Assembly: GCA_028868395.1 (NCBI GenBank)
Contig: JAGWUO010000076.1
Span: 1 to 6,357, forward strand
Direction: 5' to 3'
DNA length: 6,357 nucleotides
Source of the DNA: Cytophagales bacterium
GTDB lineage: Bacteria; Bacteroidota; Bacteroidia; Cytophagales; Spirosomataceae
Shown: piece by piece, positions 1 to 6,357 of the stretch
How the letters are laid out: the number at the start of each line of letters is the position of its first letter
Position numbering within the stretch: the stretch's first letter is position 1
Position numbers and translations under genes: made by a program
The notes under the pieces: generated by a model
The model's database searches: none
What the model was told of the DNA's origin: nothing
What the model saw: only the letters and a program-made list of their open reading frames with translations

Positions 1-2
1 CC

Positions 3-857
3 GTATTAATGTTAGCCATTCCGGCTCGCATTGCCGAGTGTAAAGAGGTTGTCCTTTGTACACCAGCCGTTCACCCTGCCATTTTCTACGCTGCTAAATT
101 ATGTGGTGTTACTAAGATGGCTAAAGTGGGAGGATCTCAAGCTATTGCTGCCTTGAGCTTAGGAACAGAAAGTGTTCCCGCTGTTTATAAAATATTTGGC
201 CCAGGAAATCAATATGTTACTGCTGCCAAGATGTATGCTAATCGATTAGGTACGGCCATCGATATGCCAGCTGGTCCATCAGAAGTAGCTGTGTATGCTG
301 ACCAAACTGCTAATCCTGCCTATATTGCCTCTGATTTATTGTCGCAAGCAGAACACGGTTCGGATTCTCAAGTACTATTAATTAGTACCTCATCAGCCAT
401 CATTGAGCAAACAATGGCTGAAATATCCAATCAATTAGCTGAATTACCTAGAAAAGAGCTTGCTGAAAAAGCCTTAGCAAATTCTAAATTCGTCTTAGTA
501 AATACTTCAGCTGAGGCTATTGACTTATTAAATGAGTATGCTGCAGAGCACTTGATTCTAGCCTGTGATAATGCAGAAGGTTTCTCTGATCATATTCGTA
601 ATGCAGGATCCATATTCTTAGGGAATTATACCCCTGAATCTGCTGGTGATTATGCCTCAGGCACAAACCATACTTTGCCTACAAATGGTTTTGCAAGAGC
701 CTATTCAGGCGTTAATTTAGATTCGTTTACAAAGAAAATTACCTTACAATCCATATCAAAACAAGGTTTGGAGCAATTAGGTAAGACTATTATTGATATG
801 GCTGAGGCTGAATCCCTTCAAGCTCATGCCAATGCCATTAAAATTAGATTAAGCTAA
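3..857 (+). CDS. hisD: Histidinol dehydrogenase, 5'-truncated by the window edge
   Basis: This enzyme catalyses the last two steps of histidine synthesis, oxidising L-histidinol through the aldehyde to L-histidine with two NAD+; it is a cytoplasmic zinc enzyme. The frame is open to the window edge from base 3 (Val-Leu-Met-Leu-Ala), so the Met at base 9 is internal and about 144 N-terminal residues are missing. Counting that Met as residue 1, all expected active-site residues are visible: Gln113 and His116 in SQAEHG, Glu180-His181 in AEHLI, Asp214 in SAGDYASG, His221 in GTNHTLPT, and His273 in QAHANAI. Their spacing equals that of E. coli HisD zinc ligands Gln259/His262/Asp360/His419 and catalytic Glu326/His327 (numbering from memory), so the visible part appears gapless and functional. 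IFGPGN and DMPAGPSEV are further family signatures. The TAA stop is 2 nt before hisC, which supports an operon. Confidence 0.97.
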   Translation, partial: VLMLAIPARIAECKEVVLCTPAVHPAIFYAAKLCGVTKMAKVGGSQAIAALSLGTESVPAVYKIFGPGNQYVTAAKMYANRLGTAIDMPAGPSEVAVYADQTANPAYIASDLLSQAEHGSDSQVLLISTSSAIIEQTMAEISNQLAELPRKELAEKALANSKFVLVNTSAEAIDLLNEYAAEHLILACDNAEGFSDHIRNAGSIFLGNYTPESAGDYASGTNHTLPTNGFARAYSGVNLDSFTKKITLQSISKQGLEQLGKTIIDMAEAESLQAHANAIKIRLS

Positions 858-859
858 AT

Positions 860-1912
860 ATGAAATTCGAGAACTTCATATTACCTCATATATGGAATCT
901 AAAACCTTATTCATCTGCCAGAGATGAATTTAAGGGAAAAGAGGGTGTATTTCTAGATGCGAACGAAAATCCATTAGGTTCGGGAGTTGTAGAAAATTGG
1001 AATCGCTACCCAGATCCTTTACAATTAGCTATTAAAGAGCAATTAGCTGAAATTAAGGCATGTTCCACTGATCAAATTTTCCTCGGAAACGGATCAGATG
1101 AGGCTATTGATTTGCTTATGCGCATGACCTGCCAATCAGGTGTTCATAATATTATTTTATGCCCTCCTACCTATGGAATGTATGAAGTAAGTGCTTCCAT
1201 TAATCACATTGAACAGCGTAAAGTAAGTTTGACTACGAATTATCAATTAGATGTGGAAGGAATATTACAGACTAAGGATGTGAATACACGCCTTTTATTC
1301 CTTTGTTCACCCAATAATCCGACGGGAAACAAATTGAATCGCTCTGATATTTATACGCTAATTGAATCATTTAATTCAGGATTTGTCATTATTGATGAAG
1401 CCTATATTGACTTTTCAGATGAACCTAGTTTTATCTTAGAATTAGAGAAATATCCTCAGGTTATTGTGATGCAGACACTTTCCAAAGCGTACGGATTAGC
1501 TTCACTTCGTTTAGGTATGGCTTTCGCACATCCCACCATCATTGGTTTATTAAATAAAATCAAACCACCTTATAACATCGGAGGCGCAACACAGGAGATT
1601 GTACACAAAGCTTTAGCTAACCTAGCTTTTAAAGACAAAGCAGTACATTTAATTCTTGCAGAACGTTCTCGGTTAATAGAGAACCTTCAAACTATTCCAG
1701 AGGTTATGCATATTTATCCAACTGATGCAAATTTTGTATTAGTGAAATTTGCGCAAGCGAATGAATTATTTAACTACTTAATAGAAGCCAAATTAATCAC
1801 TAGAAACAGAAGTTCTGTTGCTTTGTGTGAAGATTCTATCCGTATTACGATTGGTATCTCAGAAGAAAACGATAAATTAGTTCAACTAATTAAACAATTC
1901 TACAAAGCATAA
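860..1912 (+). CDS. hisC: Histidinol-phosphate aminotransferase
   Basis: This PLP-dependent class I/II aminotransferase transfers an amino group from glutamate to imidazole-acetol phosphate, giving L-histidinol phosphate in histidine synthesis; it is cytoplasmic. The 350 residues are close to the usual HisC length of about 350-360, so the gene is complete. Visible motifs in order are LDANENPLG (32-40, N-terminal substrate loop), GNGSDEAID (76-84, cofactor phosphate region), SPNNPTG (150-156, with the Asn that contacts PLP), DEAYIDF (179-185, with the Asp and Tyr that contact the pyridine ring), SKAYGLASLRLG (208-219, with Lys209 as the Schiff-base lysine and Arg217 as phosphate ligand) and IRIT (327-330, with Arg328 binding the substrate phosphate or carboxylate). 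LAS replaces the common LAG after the lysine, a mild change. The ATG is 2 nt after the hisD stop with no Shine-Dalgarno sequence, as is usual in Bacteroidota. Translation coupled to hisD is likely. Confidence 0.97.
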   Translation: MKFENFILPHIWNLKPYSSARDEFKGKEGVFLDANENPLGSGVVENWNRYPDPLQLAIKEQLAEIKACSTDQIFLGNGSDEAIDLLMRMTCQSGVHNIILCPPTYGMYEVSASINHIEQRKVSLTTNYQLDVEGILQTKDVNTRLLFLCSPNNPTGNKLNRSDIYTLIESFNSGFVIIDEAYIDFSDEPSFILELEKYPQVIVMQTLSKAYGLASLRLGMAFAHPTIIGLLNKIKPPYNIGGATQEIVHKALANLAFKDKAVHLILAERSRLIENLQTIPEVMHIYPTDANFVLVKFAQANELFNYLIEAKLITRNRSSVALCEDSIRITIGISEENDKLVQLIKQFYKA

Positions 1913-1913
1913 C

Positions 1914-2434
1914 ATGTTAAAGCGTCTATTTCTATGCTTGTTACTAGTCAGTTCTTTTACTTCGGTAAGAGCACAGATGAAAGACTGGGCAGCAGGATTT
2001 AGAGTGGGTGAACCTGGTGGCTTTATGATTAAGCGCTATTTACCCAGTGGTAAGAATGCAGTAGAATTTAATTTTGGTAGTTATGGTGGACTTTGGGGAA
2101 CTAATCGTTCCTATCAAAACGGATCGTTTCAAAATAGCGGATTCTCGATGAACGCCTTGTATTTATGGCATCGTCCTACACTAGTTAATTCAGATTTGCA
2201 CTATTATTATGGAGCAGGTCCTCAATTTGTTTCTAGAAACCTCTTTTCAGATAATTCTATTTATCCAGAAACTAAGCGCGGTCTTGGTGCGGCTGGAGTA
2301 GCTGGGATGGAATATTTCCCTATTGATGCCCCTAACCTATCTTTTTTTGCGGAGATAGGTATGTATTCAGAAATTCTACCCAATCCATTTTTCCTTCACA
2401 TTCAAGGTGGTGTAGGGGTAAAAGTAAATTTTTA

Positions 2435-2435
<1 letters not shown>
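1914..2435 (+). CDS. Small exported outer-membrane beta-barrel-like protein, function unknown
   Basis: The protein has 173 residues. Residues 1-20 form a typical Sec signal peptide: MLKR, a hydrophobic core (LFLCLLLVSSF), then SVRA with probable cleavage before Gln21. There is no lipobox cysteine. The mature part of about 153 residues is rich in Gly, Phe and Tyr with alternating polar and hydrophobic stretches (AVEFNFGSYGG, MNALYLWHRP, LHYYYGAGPQF, FFAEIGMYSEI, VGVKVNF) and ends in Phe. This pattern fits a small outer-membrane barrel of about eight strands, a common type in Bacteroidota. I do not recognise a specific family and assign no function. The ATG is 1 nt after the hisC stop, so it is probably translated from the his transcript, although nothing links it to histidine. 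The last base of its TAA stop is nucleotide 1 of the following tRNA. Confidence 0.85.
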
Positions 2436-2508
<73 letters not shown>

Positions 2509-2511
2509 CAT

Positions 2512-3642
2512 TTACAAACGGTCTTTAAAAGACTCGTATCCAAACGATTTCAATAAGTGGAATTGCCCCTCTTTATCTAATTTACCGATACTTGGTAAAT
2601 TTACTCCATTGAAAGTAGTTGTTTTCACCATCGTATAGTGAATCATATCTTCTAGAATGATTTCATCCCCTATCTGCAATTCTTTTTCAAACGAGTAATC
2701 ACCGTAAAAATCTCCGGCTAAACAAGTCATTCCGCCAAACCGATAGGTAGGCTTTCCTTCCTCAGGTTCTGAATTAGCTCCTCTTATTCGAGGTTTATAA
2801 GGCATCTCCAAAGTATCCGGCATATGGGCCGCAAAAGAAACATCTAAAATAGCCACCGTTATACCAGCAGATTCGACAATATCTAACACGGTTGATTTTA
2901 AAAAGCCCGTCTGCCAACCCACTGCTGAACCTGGTTCAAGTATAATCTGTAGGTTAGGGTATTTTTGGCGAAATCCTTTTAATAATCCAATTAAATGCTC
3001 AACGTCATAATCAGCTCTCGTGATTAAATGACCGCCTCCTAAATTCAACCATTTTAAATGAGGCAATAAATCACCAAACTTTTCCTCAATTACCTTTAAT
3101 GTACGCTCTAAAACGAATGAATCATTTTCACATAGGGTATGAGAATGTAATCCTTCTATGCCAGCCGGTAAATCTCCTAAATCAGAACGACGAATGCCTA
3201 AACGTGAACCGGCTACACAAGGATTATACATATCTGTCTCTACTTCTGCATATTCCGGATTAATCCGTAATCCACATGATATACCTGCAGCGTGAGCTCG
3301 ATCTTTATATTGATGGTATTGATTTAGCGAATTAAACGTAATATGACCCGCATAGGACACAAGCTCTTCCCACTCCGGCTCTAAATAGGCAGGTGAATAA
3401 ACATGGGGCCTCACTCCCATTTCTTCAAAAGCTAAACGCGCTTCATGTAAGGAACTAGCAGTAGCCCCTGCTAAATACTGCTTGACTAATGGGAATTCGT
3501 GGTAAAATGAAAATCCTTTTAATGCACAAATAATCTCAATACCTGCTTCTTGCTGAACTCGCTTTAACAGTTCGAGATTAGCAATCAGTAAATTTTCCTC
3601 CAATACATAACAAGGAGATGGAATCGAAGGATAATAAGACAT
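2512..3642 (-). CDS. nspC: Carboxynorspermidine (carboxyspermidine) decarboxylase
   Basis: This PLP enzyme of the alanine racemase fold (fold III) decarboxylates carboxyspermidine or carboxynorspermidine to spermidine or norspermidine. It is the last step of the aspartate-semialdehyde polyamine route and is cytoplasmic. The protein has 376 residues, about the family length. ICALKGFS (38-45) carries the probable Schiff-base Lys42; SRLGIR (146-151) and GLHSHTLCE (164-172) follow; LNLGGGH (199-205) is the phosphate-binding glycine loop; LEPGSA (235-240) is the second cofactor motif; and GGMTCLAGD (303-311) carries Cys307, equivalent to the active-site cysteine of ornithine decarboxylase-like enzymes. 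I chose the ATG at 3642-3640 (MSYYPSIPSP). An in-frame ATG 18 codons upstream would overlap the previous gene by 53 nt and add an atypical leader. The chosen start is 1 nt after the dehydrogenase stop (TAA-G-ATG), suggesting translational coupling. The stop lies 3 nt from the convergent tRNA. Confidence 0.95.
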   Translation of the reverse strand: MSYYPSIPSPCYVLEENLLIANLELLKRVQQEAGIEIICALKGFSFYHEFPLVKQYLAGATASSLHEARLAFEEMGVRPHVYSPAYLEPEWEELVSYAGHITFNSLNQYHQYKDRAHAAGISCGLRINPEYAEVETDMYNPCVAGSRLGIRRSDLGDLPAGIEGLHSHTLCENDSFVLERTLKVIEEKFGDLLPHLKWLNLGGGHLITRADYDVEHLIGLLKGFRQKYPNLQIILEPGSAVGWQTGFLKSTVLDIVESAGITVAILDVSFAAHMPDTLEMPYKPRIRGANSEPEEGKPTYRFGGMTCLAGDFYGDYSFEKELQIGDEIILEDMIHYTMVKTTTFNGVNLPSIGKLDKEGQFHLLKSFGYESFKDRL

Positions 3643-3643
3643 C

Positions 3644-4858
3644 TTAATATTCGTGAGGTAAAGTGATATTGTGTTGTTCTTCCCAAGGCAAACCATGGAT
3701 GTTCAATAATTCCATGAATGGATCTGGGTTAAATTCCTCCACGTTAAATACGCCTGGAGCGAACCAAGAGCCATCAATCATTAAAGACGCACCAATCATC
3801 GCTGGAACCCCGGTGGTATAACTAACCCCTTGAGCTTGTACTTCTTGGTAACAATCTGCATGATGGCAATTATTCCAAACATAGTAAGTGGCATCCTTGC
3901 CATCTTTGATTCCTTTGATTTGGCAACCAATCGAAGTTTGACCCGAATAATTCTCCCCTAAGGTTCCTGGTTCTGGCAAAACGGCCTTTAAAAACTCTAA
4001 CGGTACGATATCCATTCCATTAAACTTAATGGGAGTTATCGAGGTCATACCTACATTTTGAAGAACCTCTAAGTGCGTTAAATAAGCTTGACCGAAGGTC
4101 ATCCAGAAACGAGCACGTTTCAAGGAAGGGAAATTTTTCGTTAGCGACTCTAACTCCTCGTGATAAAGCACATATGACTCTCTAGGTCCAATGTTAGGAT
4201 AATCAATAGGCTTGTGAATTGACATCGGTTCGATCTCAATCCATTCACCATTTTCCCAGTATTTACCTTTTTGTGTAATCTCACGAATATTAATCTCTGG
4301 ATTAAAGTTAGTAGCAAAAGCTTTTCCATGATCTCCTGCGTTACAATCGATGATATCTAAATAATGCATCTCATCGAAATAATGCTTATTAGCATAAGCC
4401 GTATAAACACCGGTTACACCTGGATCAAAACCACAGCCTAATAAAGCCATTAAGCCGGCTTTCTTAAACTTCTCTTGGTAAGCCCATTGCCACGAATACT
4501 CAAACTTCGCAACGTCTTTAGGTTCGTAATTCGCTGTATCTAAATAGTGAACACCCGCCTCTAAGCAAGCATCCATAATTGTCAAATCTTGATAGGGTAA
4601 TGCTACATTGATAACTAAGAATGGCTTTTCTTCTTTGAATAAAGCGACTAATTCCGGTACATTATCTGCATCTACTTGACGTGTTTTCACAGCTGTAGGT
4701 AATCCAATAGCAGCACATTCAGCGGCAATGGCATCACATTTAGATAAAGTACGAGAAGCGAGAACGATCTCAGAAAAGGAAGCAGGATTCATCGCGCATT
4801 TCTTTACGACTACATTTCCCACGCCACCAGCACCAATAATTACGATTTTTTTAGACAT
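3644..4858 (-). CDS. Carboxynorspermidine (carboxyspermidine) dehydrogenase, saccharopine dehydrogenase family
   Basis: This NAD(P)H-dependent enzyme condenses L-aspartate beta-semialdehyde with a diamine (putrescine or 1,3-diaminopropane) and reduces the imine to carboxyspermidine or carboxynorspermidine, the substrate of the nspC product downstream; it is cytoplasmic. Automatic annotation often labels the family saccharopine dehydrogenase or Lys1. The protein has 404 residues. An N-terminal Rossmann motif VIIGAGGVGNVV (6-17) binds the cofactor, VLASRT (32-37) ends strand 2, and VINVALPYQD (82-91), YLDTANYEP (105-113) and LLGCGFDPGVTG (139-150) are family signatures. The substrate domain includes NAGDHGKAFATNFNPE (173-188) and WNNCHHADCY (328-337). 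The assignment over true saccharopine dehydrogenase rests on family resemblance plus the adjacent nspC, whose start is 1 nt after this stop. The start ATG lies about 20 nt below a Bacteroidota-type promoter. Diamine preference cannot be read from sequence; putrescine, giving spermidine, is my inference from the phylum. Confidence 0.93.
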   Translation of the reverse strand: MSKKIVIIGAGGVGNVVVKKCAMNPASFSEIVLASRTLSKCDAIAAECAAIGLPTAVKTRQVDADNVPELVALFKEEKPFLVINVALPYQDLTIMDACLEAGVHYLDTANYEPKDVAKFEYSWQWAYQEKFKKAGLMALLGCGFDPGVTGVYTAYANKHYFDEMHYLDIIDCNAGDHGKAFATNFNPEINIREITQKGKYWENGEWIEIEPMSIHKPIDYPNIGPRESYVLYHEELESLTKNFPSLKRARFWMTFGQAYLTHLEVLQNVGMTSITPIKFNGMDIVPLEFLKAVLPEPGTLGENYSGQTSIGCQIKGIKDGKDATYYVWNNCHHADCYQEVQAQGVSYTTGVPAMIGASLMIDGSWFAPGVFNVEEFNPDPFMELLNIHGLPWEEQHNITLPHEY

Positions 4859-4877
4859 AGCATTTTAAAAAGAAATG

Positions 4878-4885
4878 CAAAAATA
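4878..4885 (-). promoter_or_regulatory. Probable Bacteroidota -7 promoter element for the polyamine operon
   Basis: The minus strand reads TATTTTTG, a perfect match to the Bacteroidota sigma factor (sigma-ABfr type) -7 consensus TAnnTTTG. It sits in the only sizeable minus-strand gap (51 nt, 4859-4909) and ends 20 nt before the dehydrogenase ATG, predicting a short leader of about 12-15 nt. The -33 region is only a T-run (GGTTTTTAG, about 19 nt upstream), not a clear TTTG, so the -33 box is weak. No operator or riboswitch is visible in the gap. AT-rich sequence gives such matches by chance; position is the main support. Confidence 0.55.
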
Positions 4886-4909
4886 GAACATCAATGGCTA
4901 AAAACCATA

Positions 4910-5398
4910 TTAATTTTTATAGGGACGTATAATTTTGACAATTCGATCTAGCCAAAACTTTTGGTACAACAAATCCTCCCGAACACCATACGTAGTACTA
5001 GCATGAATGAAACTAATGGCTGGACGATCTTTGGTTACTAAACCTACGTGATTAATGAGCCCTACCTTTCCTGTTGCAAAAAATACCCAATCCCCTAATT
5101 GAACATCTTTTAACTTGATTTCTTCTCCAAATTTGGCTTGATCTGATGACACCCTCGGAATAGAAAAATCATTGGAGGCATAAGCCGTAAATAGAAGGCC
5201 TGAGCAATCCATACCACTTTTATCCATTCCACCTGTTTTGTAAGGGACACCTTTGTATTTCTTGGCTTCTTTTATAATATCCTTCAGTTCTGAAGAACTG
5301 TAATAAGAAGAACCAGGACGGTGAAAAATCCGTTTGACGAAAGAACAGGAGTCTAGCAAAATCAATAAGAAAGCAAAAAACAGTAAACGCTTACACAT
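4910..5398 (-). CDS. NlpC/P60 family lipoprotein, probable cell-wall peptidase
   Basis: This is a probable gamma-D-glutamyl-diamino-acid endopeptidase or related amidase acting on peptidoglycan stem peptides in the periplasm. The protein has 162 residues, a compact single-domain member. A lipoprotein signal peptide spans residues 1-17 (MCKRLLFFAFLLILLDS) with a lipobox-like LDSC and Cys18 as the lipidated residue; Asp at -2 is somewhat unusual. Residues 19-35 form a basic linker. The NlpC/P60 domain (about 38-160) has YKGVPYKTGG (48-57), DCSG with nucleophile Cys65, LGDWVFF (101-107), NHVGL with His117, and IHAST with His132, so the Cys-His-His triad is complete. Cys18 is followed by Ser-Phe-Val-Lys-Arg, without the acidic export signal known from some Bacteroidota surface lipoproteins, so it probably faces the periplasm. 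Its ATG overlaps the end of the upstream helicase gene by 8 nt, implying cotranscription and coupled translation. The substrate is not determined. Confidence 0.93.
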   Translation of the reverse strand: MCKRLLFFAFLLILLDSCSFVKRIFHRPGSSYYSSSELKDIIKEAKKYKGVPYKTGGMDKSGMDCSGLLFTAYASNDFSIPRVSSDQAKFGEEIKLKDVQLGDWVFFATGKVGLINHVGLVTKDRPAISFIHASTTYGVREDLLYQKFWLDRIVKIIRPYKN

Positions 5399-6357
5399 AG
5401 ACTAATTCTTTGGTTTCTAAATAGATTAAAACTCCCTTTGTTACTTGATGACCCATGTCTACTAAAGTTTGCTTGTAGCGATTAATTTGGTCGATGTGTT
5501 CTGGCTTTTGTTTACCCGTTTTAAAGTCAATCACCTGCAAGGCCTCGCCTATTTTATTTACTCGATCCGGACGAATGATTTTTCCGTCTGGACACAGTAA
5601 ATCTACTTCTTTAAAAGCTAAAAGATCTTTGGCAAAAAATGACCGAACCTCTTCTGATTTAAAAAGAGCATCTAAAGAAGAAACGTCTATTTTAGATTTT
5701 GCCTTAACATCATCCCAGGCATTTATGTCTGGAAGTTGAGCTAATAAATCATGTAATTGATTACCAATTTCTCTCTTTTGTGAAGCAGCGGTATACAAAT
5801 CAGCTTTAGCAGAATTAACCCGAAGTAATACGGGTGATACCTCATTTCCTAACGAGATTTGTACGTTTTTCTCCAAATTAGGTAGATCCGCGTGTTCTAA
5901 GGAAGGAATGACGGTCGTATTAGAAAAGGCAAAATAGGAAGTGTTCCAAGCGGTTGTCGTATGTAAGTAGGTAGGAATTTCAACGGACTCAGTCTTTTCT
6001 TTTGCATATTCATAAACAAGGCGACCTACCGAATTGGTATATGTTGAAATAGTCTTAGTATGTAAATCAGGATCGGGAACGCTTAATAATAGATGCAAGG
6101 ATTGCTTAGGGCGCGTTGTGGCTACATAAAGCATATTGAGTGCATCTAGGAAGATAGCTTCTTTCTCTTTTTGAGTTTGCTCAGCTAAACCGGGAAAAGA
6201 TAGTATTTCCGATGAATTAACCCGACCGTAGATATGTTTCAATTGGGAAGTTTCACTCAATTGCAAATCAGCCGACTCCTCCTCACCCATTTCATACCAA
6301 ATTTTTTCTGAATCAGCCTGAAAAGTCCAATTAACAAATGGTAGAATGACTACCGGA
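5391..6357 (-). CDS. AddA/RecB-like UvrD-family helicase-nuclease, C-terminal part (N-terminus beyond the window)
   Basis: This is the C-terminal piece of a helicase-nuclease that processes double-strand breaks for recombination (AddAB/RecBCD type). The frame is open through the window edge: 22 codons precede the Met at 6290 and begin PVVILPFVNW. That resembles the stretch after helicase motif V (KGLEFPVVILP) in UvrD-family proteins, so the 299-codon Met start is not real. About 321 residues are visible. Counting from the edge, motif VI is at 76-84 (YVATTRPKQ, arginine finger Arg82). A RecB-type PD-(D/E)XK nuclease domain follows: GNQLHDLL (198-205, His202), IRPDRV (261-266, Asp264), VIDFKTGK (275-282, Asp277 and Lys279) and QINRYKQTL (290-298, Gln290 and Tyr294). 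All nuclease motifs are intact. Full AddA proteins run to about 1,000 residues or more, so the ATPase motifs and most of the helicase lie upstream. The stop overlaps the lipoprotein start (ATGTGTAA). I withhold a symbol because the partner subunit is not visible. Confidence 0.88.
   Translation of the reverse strand, partial: PVVILPFVNWTFQADSEKIWYEMGEEESADLQLSETSQLKHIYGRVNSSEILSFPGLAEQTQKEKEAIFLDALNMLYVATTRPKQSLHLLLSVPDPDLHTKTISTYTNSVGRLVYEYAKEKTESVEIPTYLHTTTAWNTSYFAFSNTTVIPSLEHADLPNLEKNVQISLGNEVSPVLLRVNSAKADLYTAASQKREIGNQLHDLLAQLPDINAWDDVKAKSKIDVSSLDALFKSEEVRSFFAKDLLAFKEVDLLCPDGKIIRPDRVNKIGEALQVIDFKTGKQKPEHIDQINRYKQTLVDMGHQVTKGVLIYLETKELVYV

Noticed and set aside
9..857. Met at base 9 as the true hisD start
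   Set aside because: The frame is open to the window edge, and the expected first third of histidinol dehydrogenase is missing, so this Met is internal.
2521..2533. GTCTTTAAAAGAC palindrome-like sequence just inside the nspC 3' end
   Set aside because: With a one-base centre it cannot form a hairpin, and it has no T-run. It is coding sequence for the last residues of nspC.
3643..3696. Upstream in-frame ATG giving an 18-residue longer nspC product
   Set aside because: It would overlap the dehydrogenase gene by 53 nt, and the leader is not like the family N-terminus. The ATG at 3642 gives the typical start and a 1-nt spacing.
4894..4908. Short inverted repeat ATGG...CCAT between nlpC and the dehydrogenase
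   Set aside because: The stem is 4-5 bp with a loop of 5-7 and overlaps the end region of nlpC and the -33 area. It is too weak to call a terminator or operator.
5494..5739. 81-codon plus-strand open frame
   Set aside because: It is antisense to the conserved nuclease domain of the helicase gene, with no start context or recognisable motif.
6288..6290. Met at 6290 as the start of the minus-strand nuclease gene
   Set aside because: The frame continues upstream to the edge with residues resembling the region after helicase motif V, so the gene is cut by the window.

Overview
The window looks like an ordinary chromosomal stretch from a member of the Bacteroidota, probably a Cytophagales-like bacterium; the finer placement is a guess. 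The evidence is AT-rich coding sequence, starts without Shine-Dalgarno sequences, a perfect match to the Bacteroidota -7 promoter element (TAnnTTTG), a paired carboxynorspermidine dehydrogenase/decarboxylase, and an AddA-type helicase-nuclease with a RecB-like C-terminus. Genes are packed very tightly, and no stretch over 300 bases lacks a gene.

Left part, plus strand (1-2435): the 3' two-thirds of hisD (histidinol dehydrogenase), then hisC (histidinol-phosphate aminotransferase) 2 nt later, then a small exported beta-barrel-like protein of unknown function 1 nt later. All three are probably one transcript. The hisB gene often found after hisC is not there.

Middle (2435-2508): a plus-strand tRNA-Ala with anticodon GGC. 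Its first base is the last base of the upstream stop codon, and its 3' end lies 3 nt from the end of the convergent nspC gene. The body is canonical and the alanine identity pair G3-U70 is kept. The acceptor stem, however, has three non-pairing positions, so the gene may be diverged, decayed, or sit on a recombination or assembly junction. This is the most unusual point in the window.

Right part, minus strand (2512-6357), read right to left: the C-terminal part of an AddA/RecB-like helicase-nuclease running off the window edge; an NlpC/P60 lipoprotein overlapping it by 8 nt; a short gap with a Bacteroidota-type promoter; then a two-gene polyamine operon of carboxynorspermidine (carboxyspermidine) dehydrogenase followed 1 nt later by the decarboxylase nspC. 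Together these two convert a diamine plus aspartate semialdehyde to spermidine or norspermidine without S-adenosylmethionine decarboxylase.

I see no CRISPR array, insertion sequence, phage gene or clearly new system.
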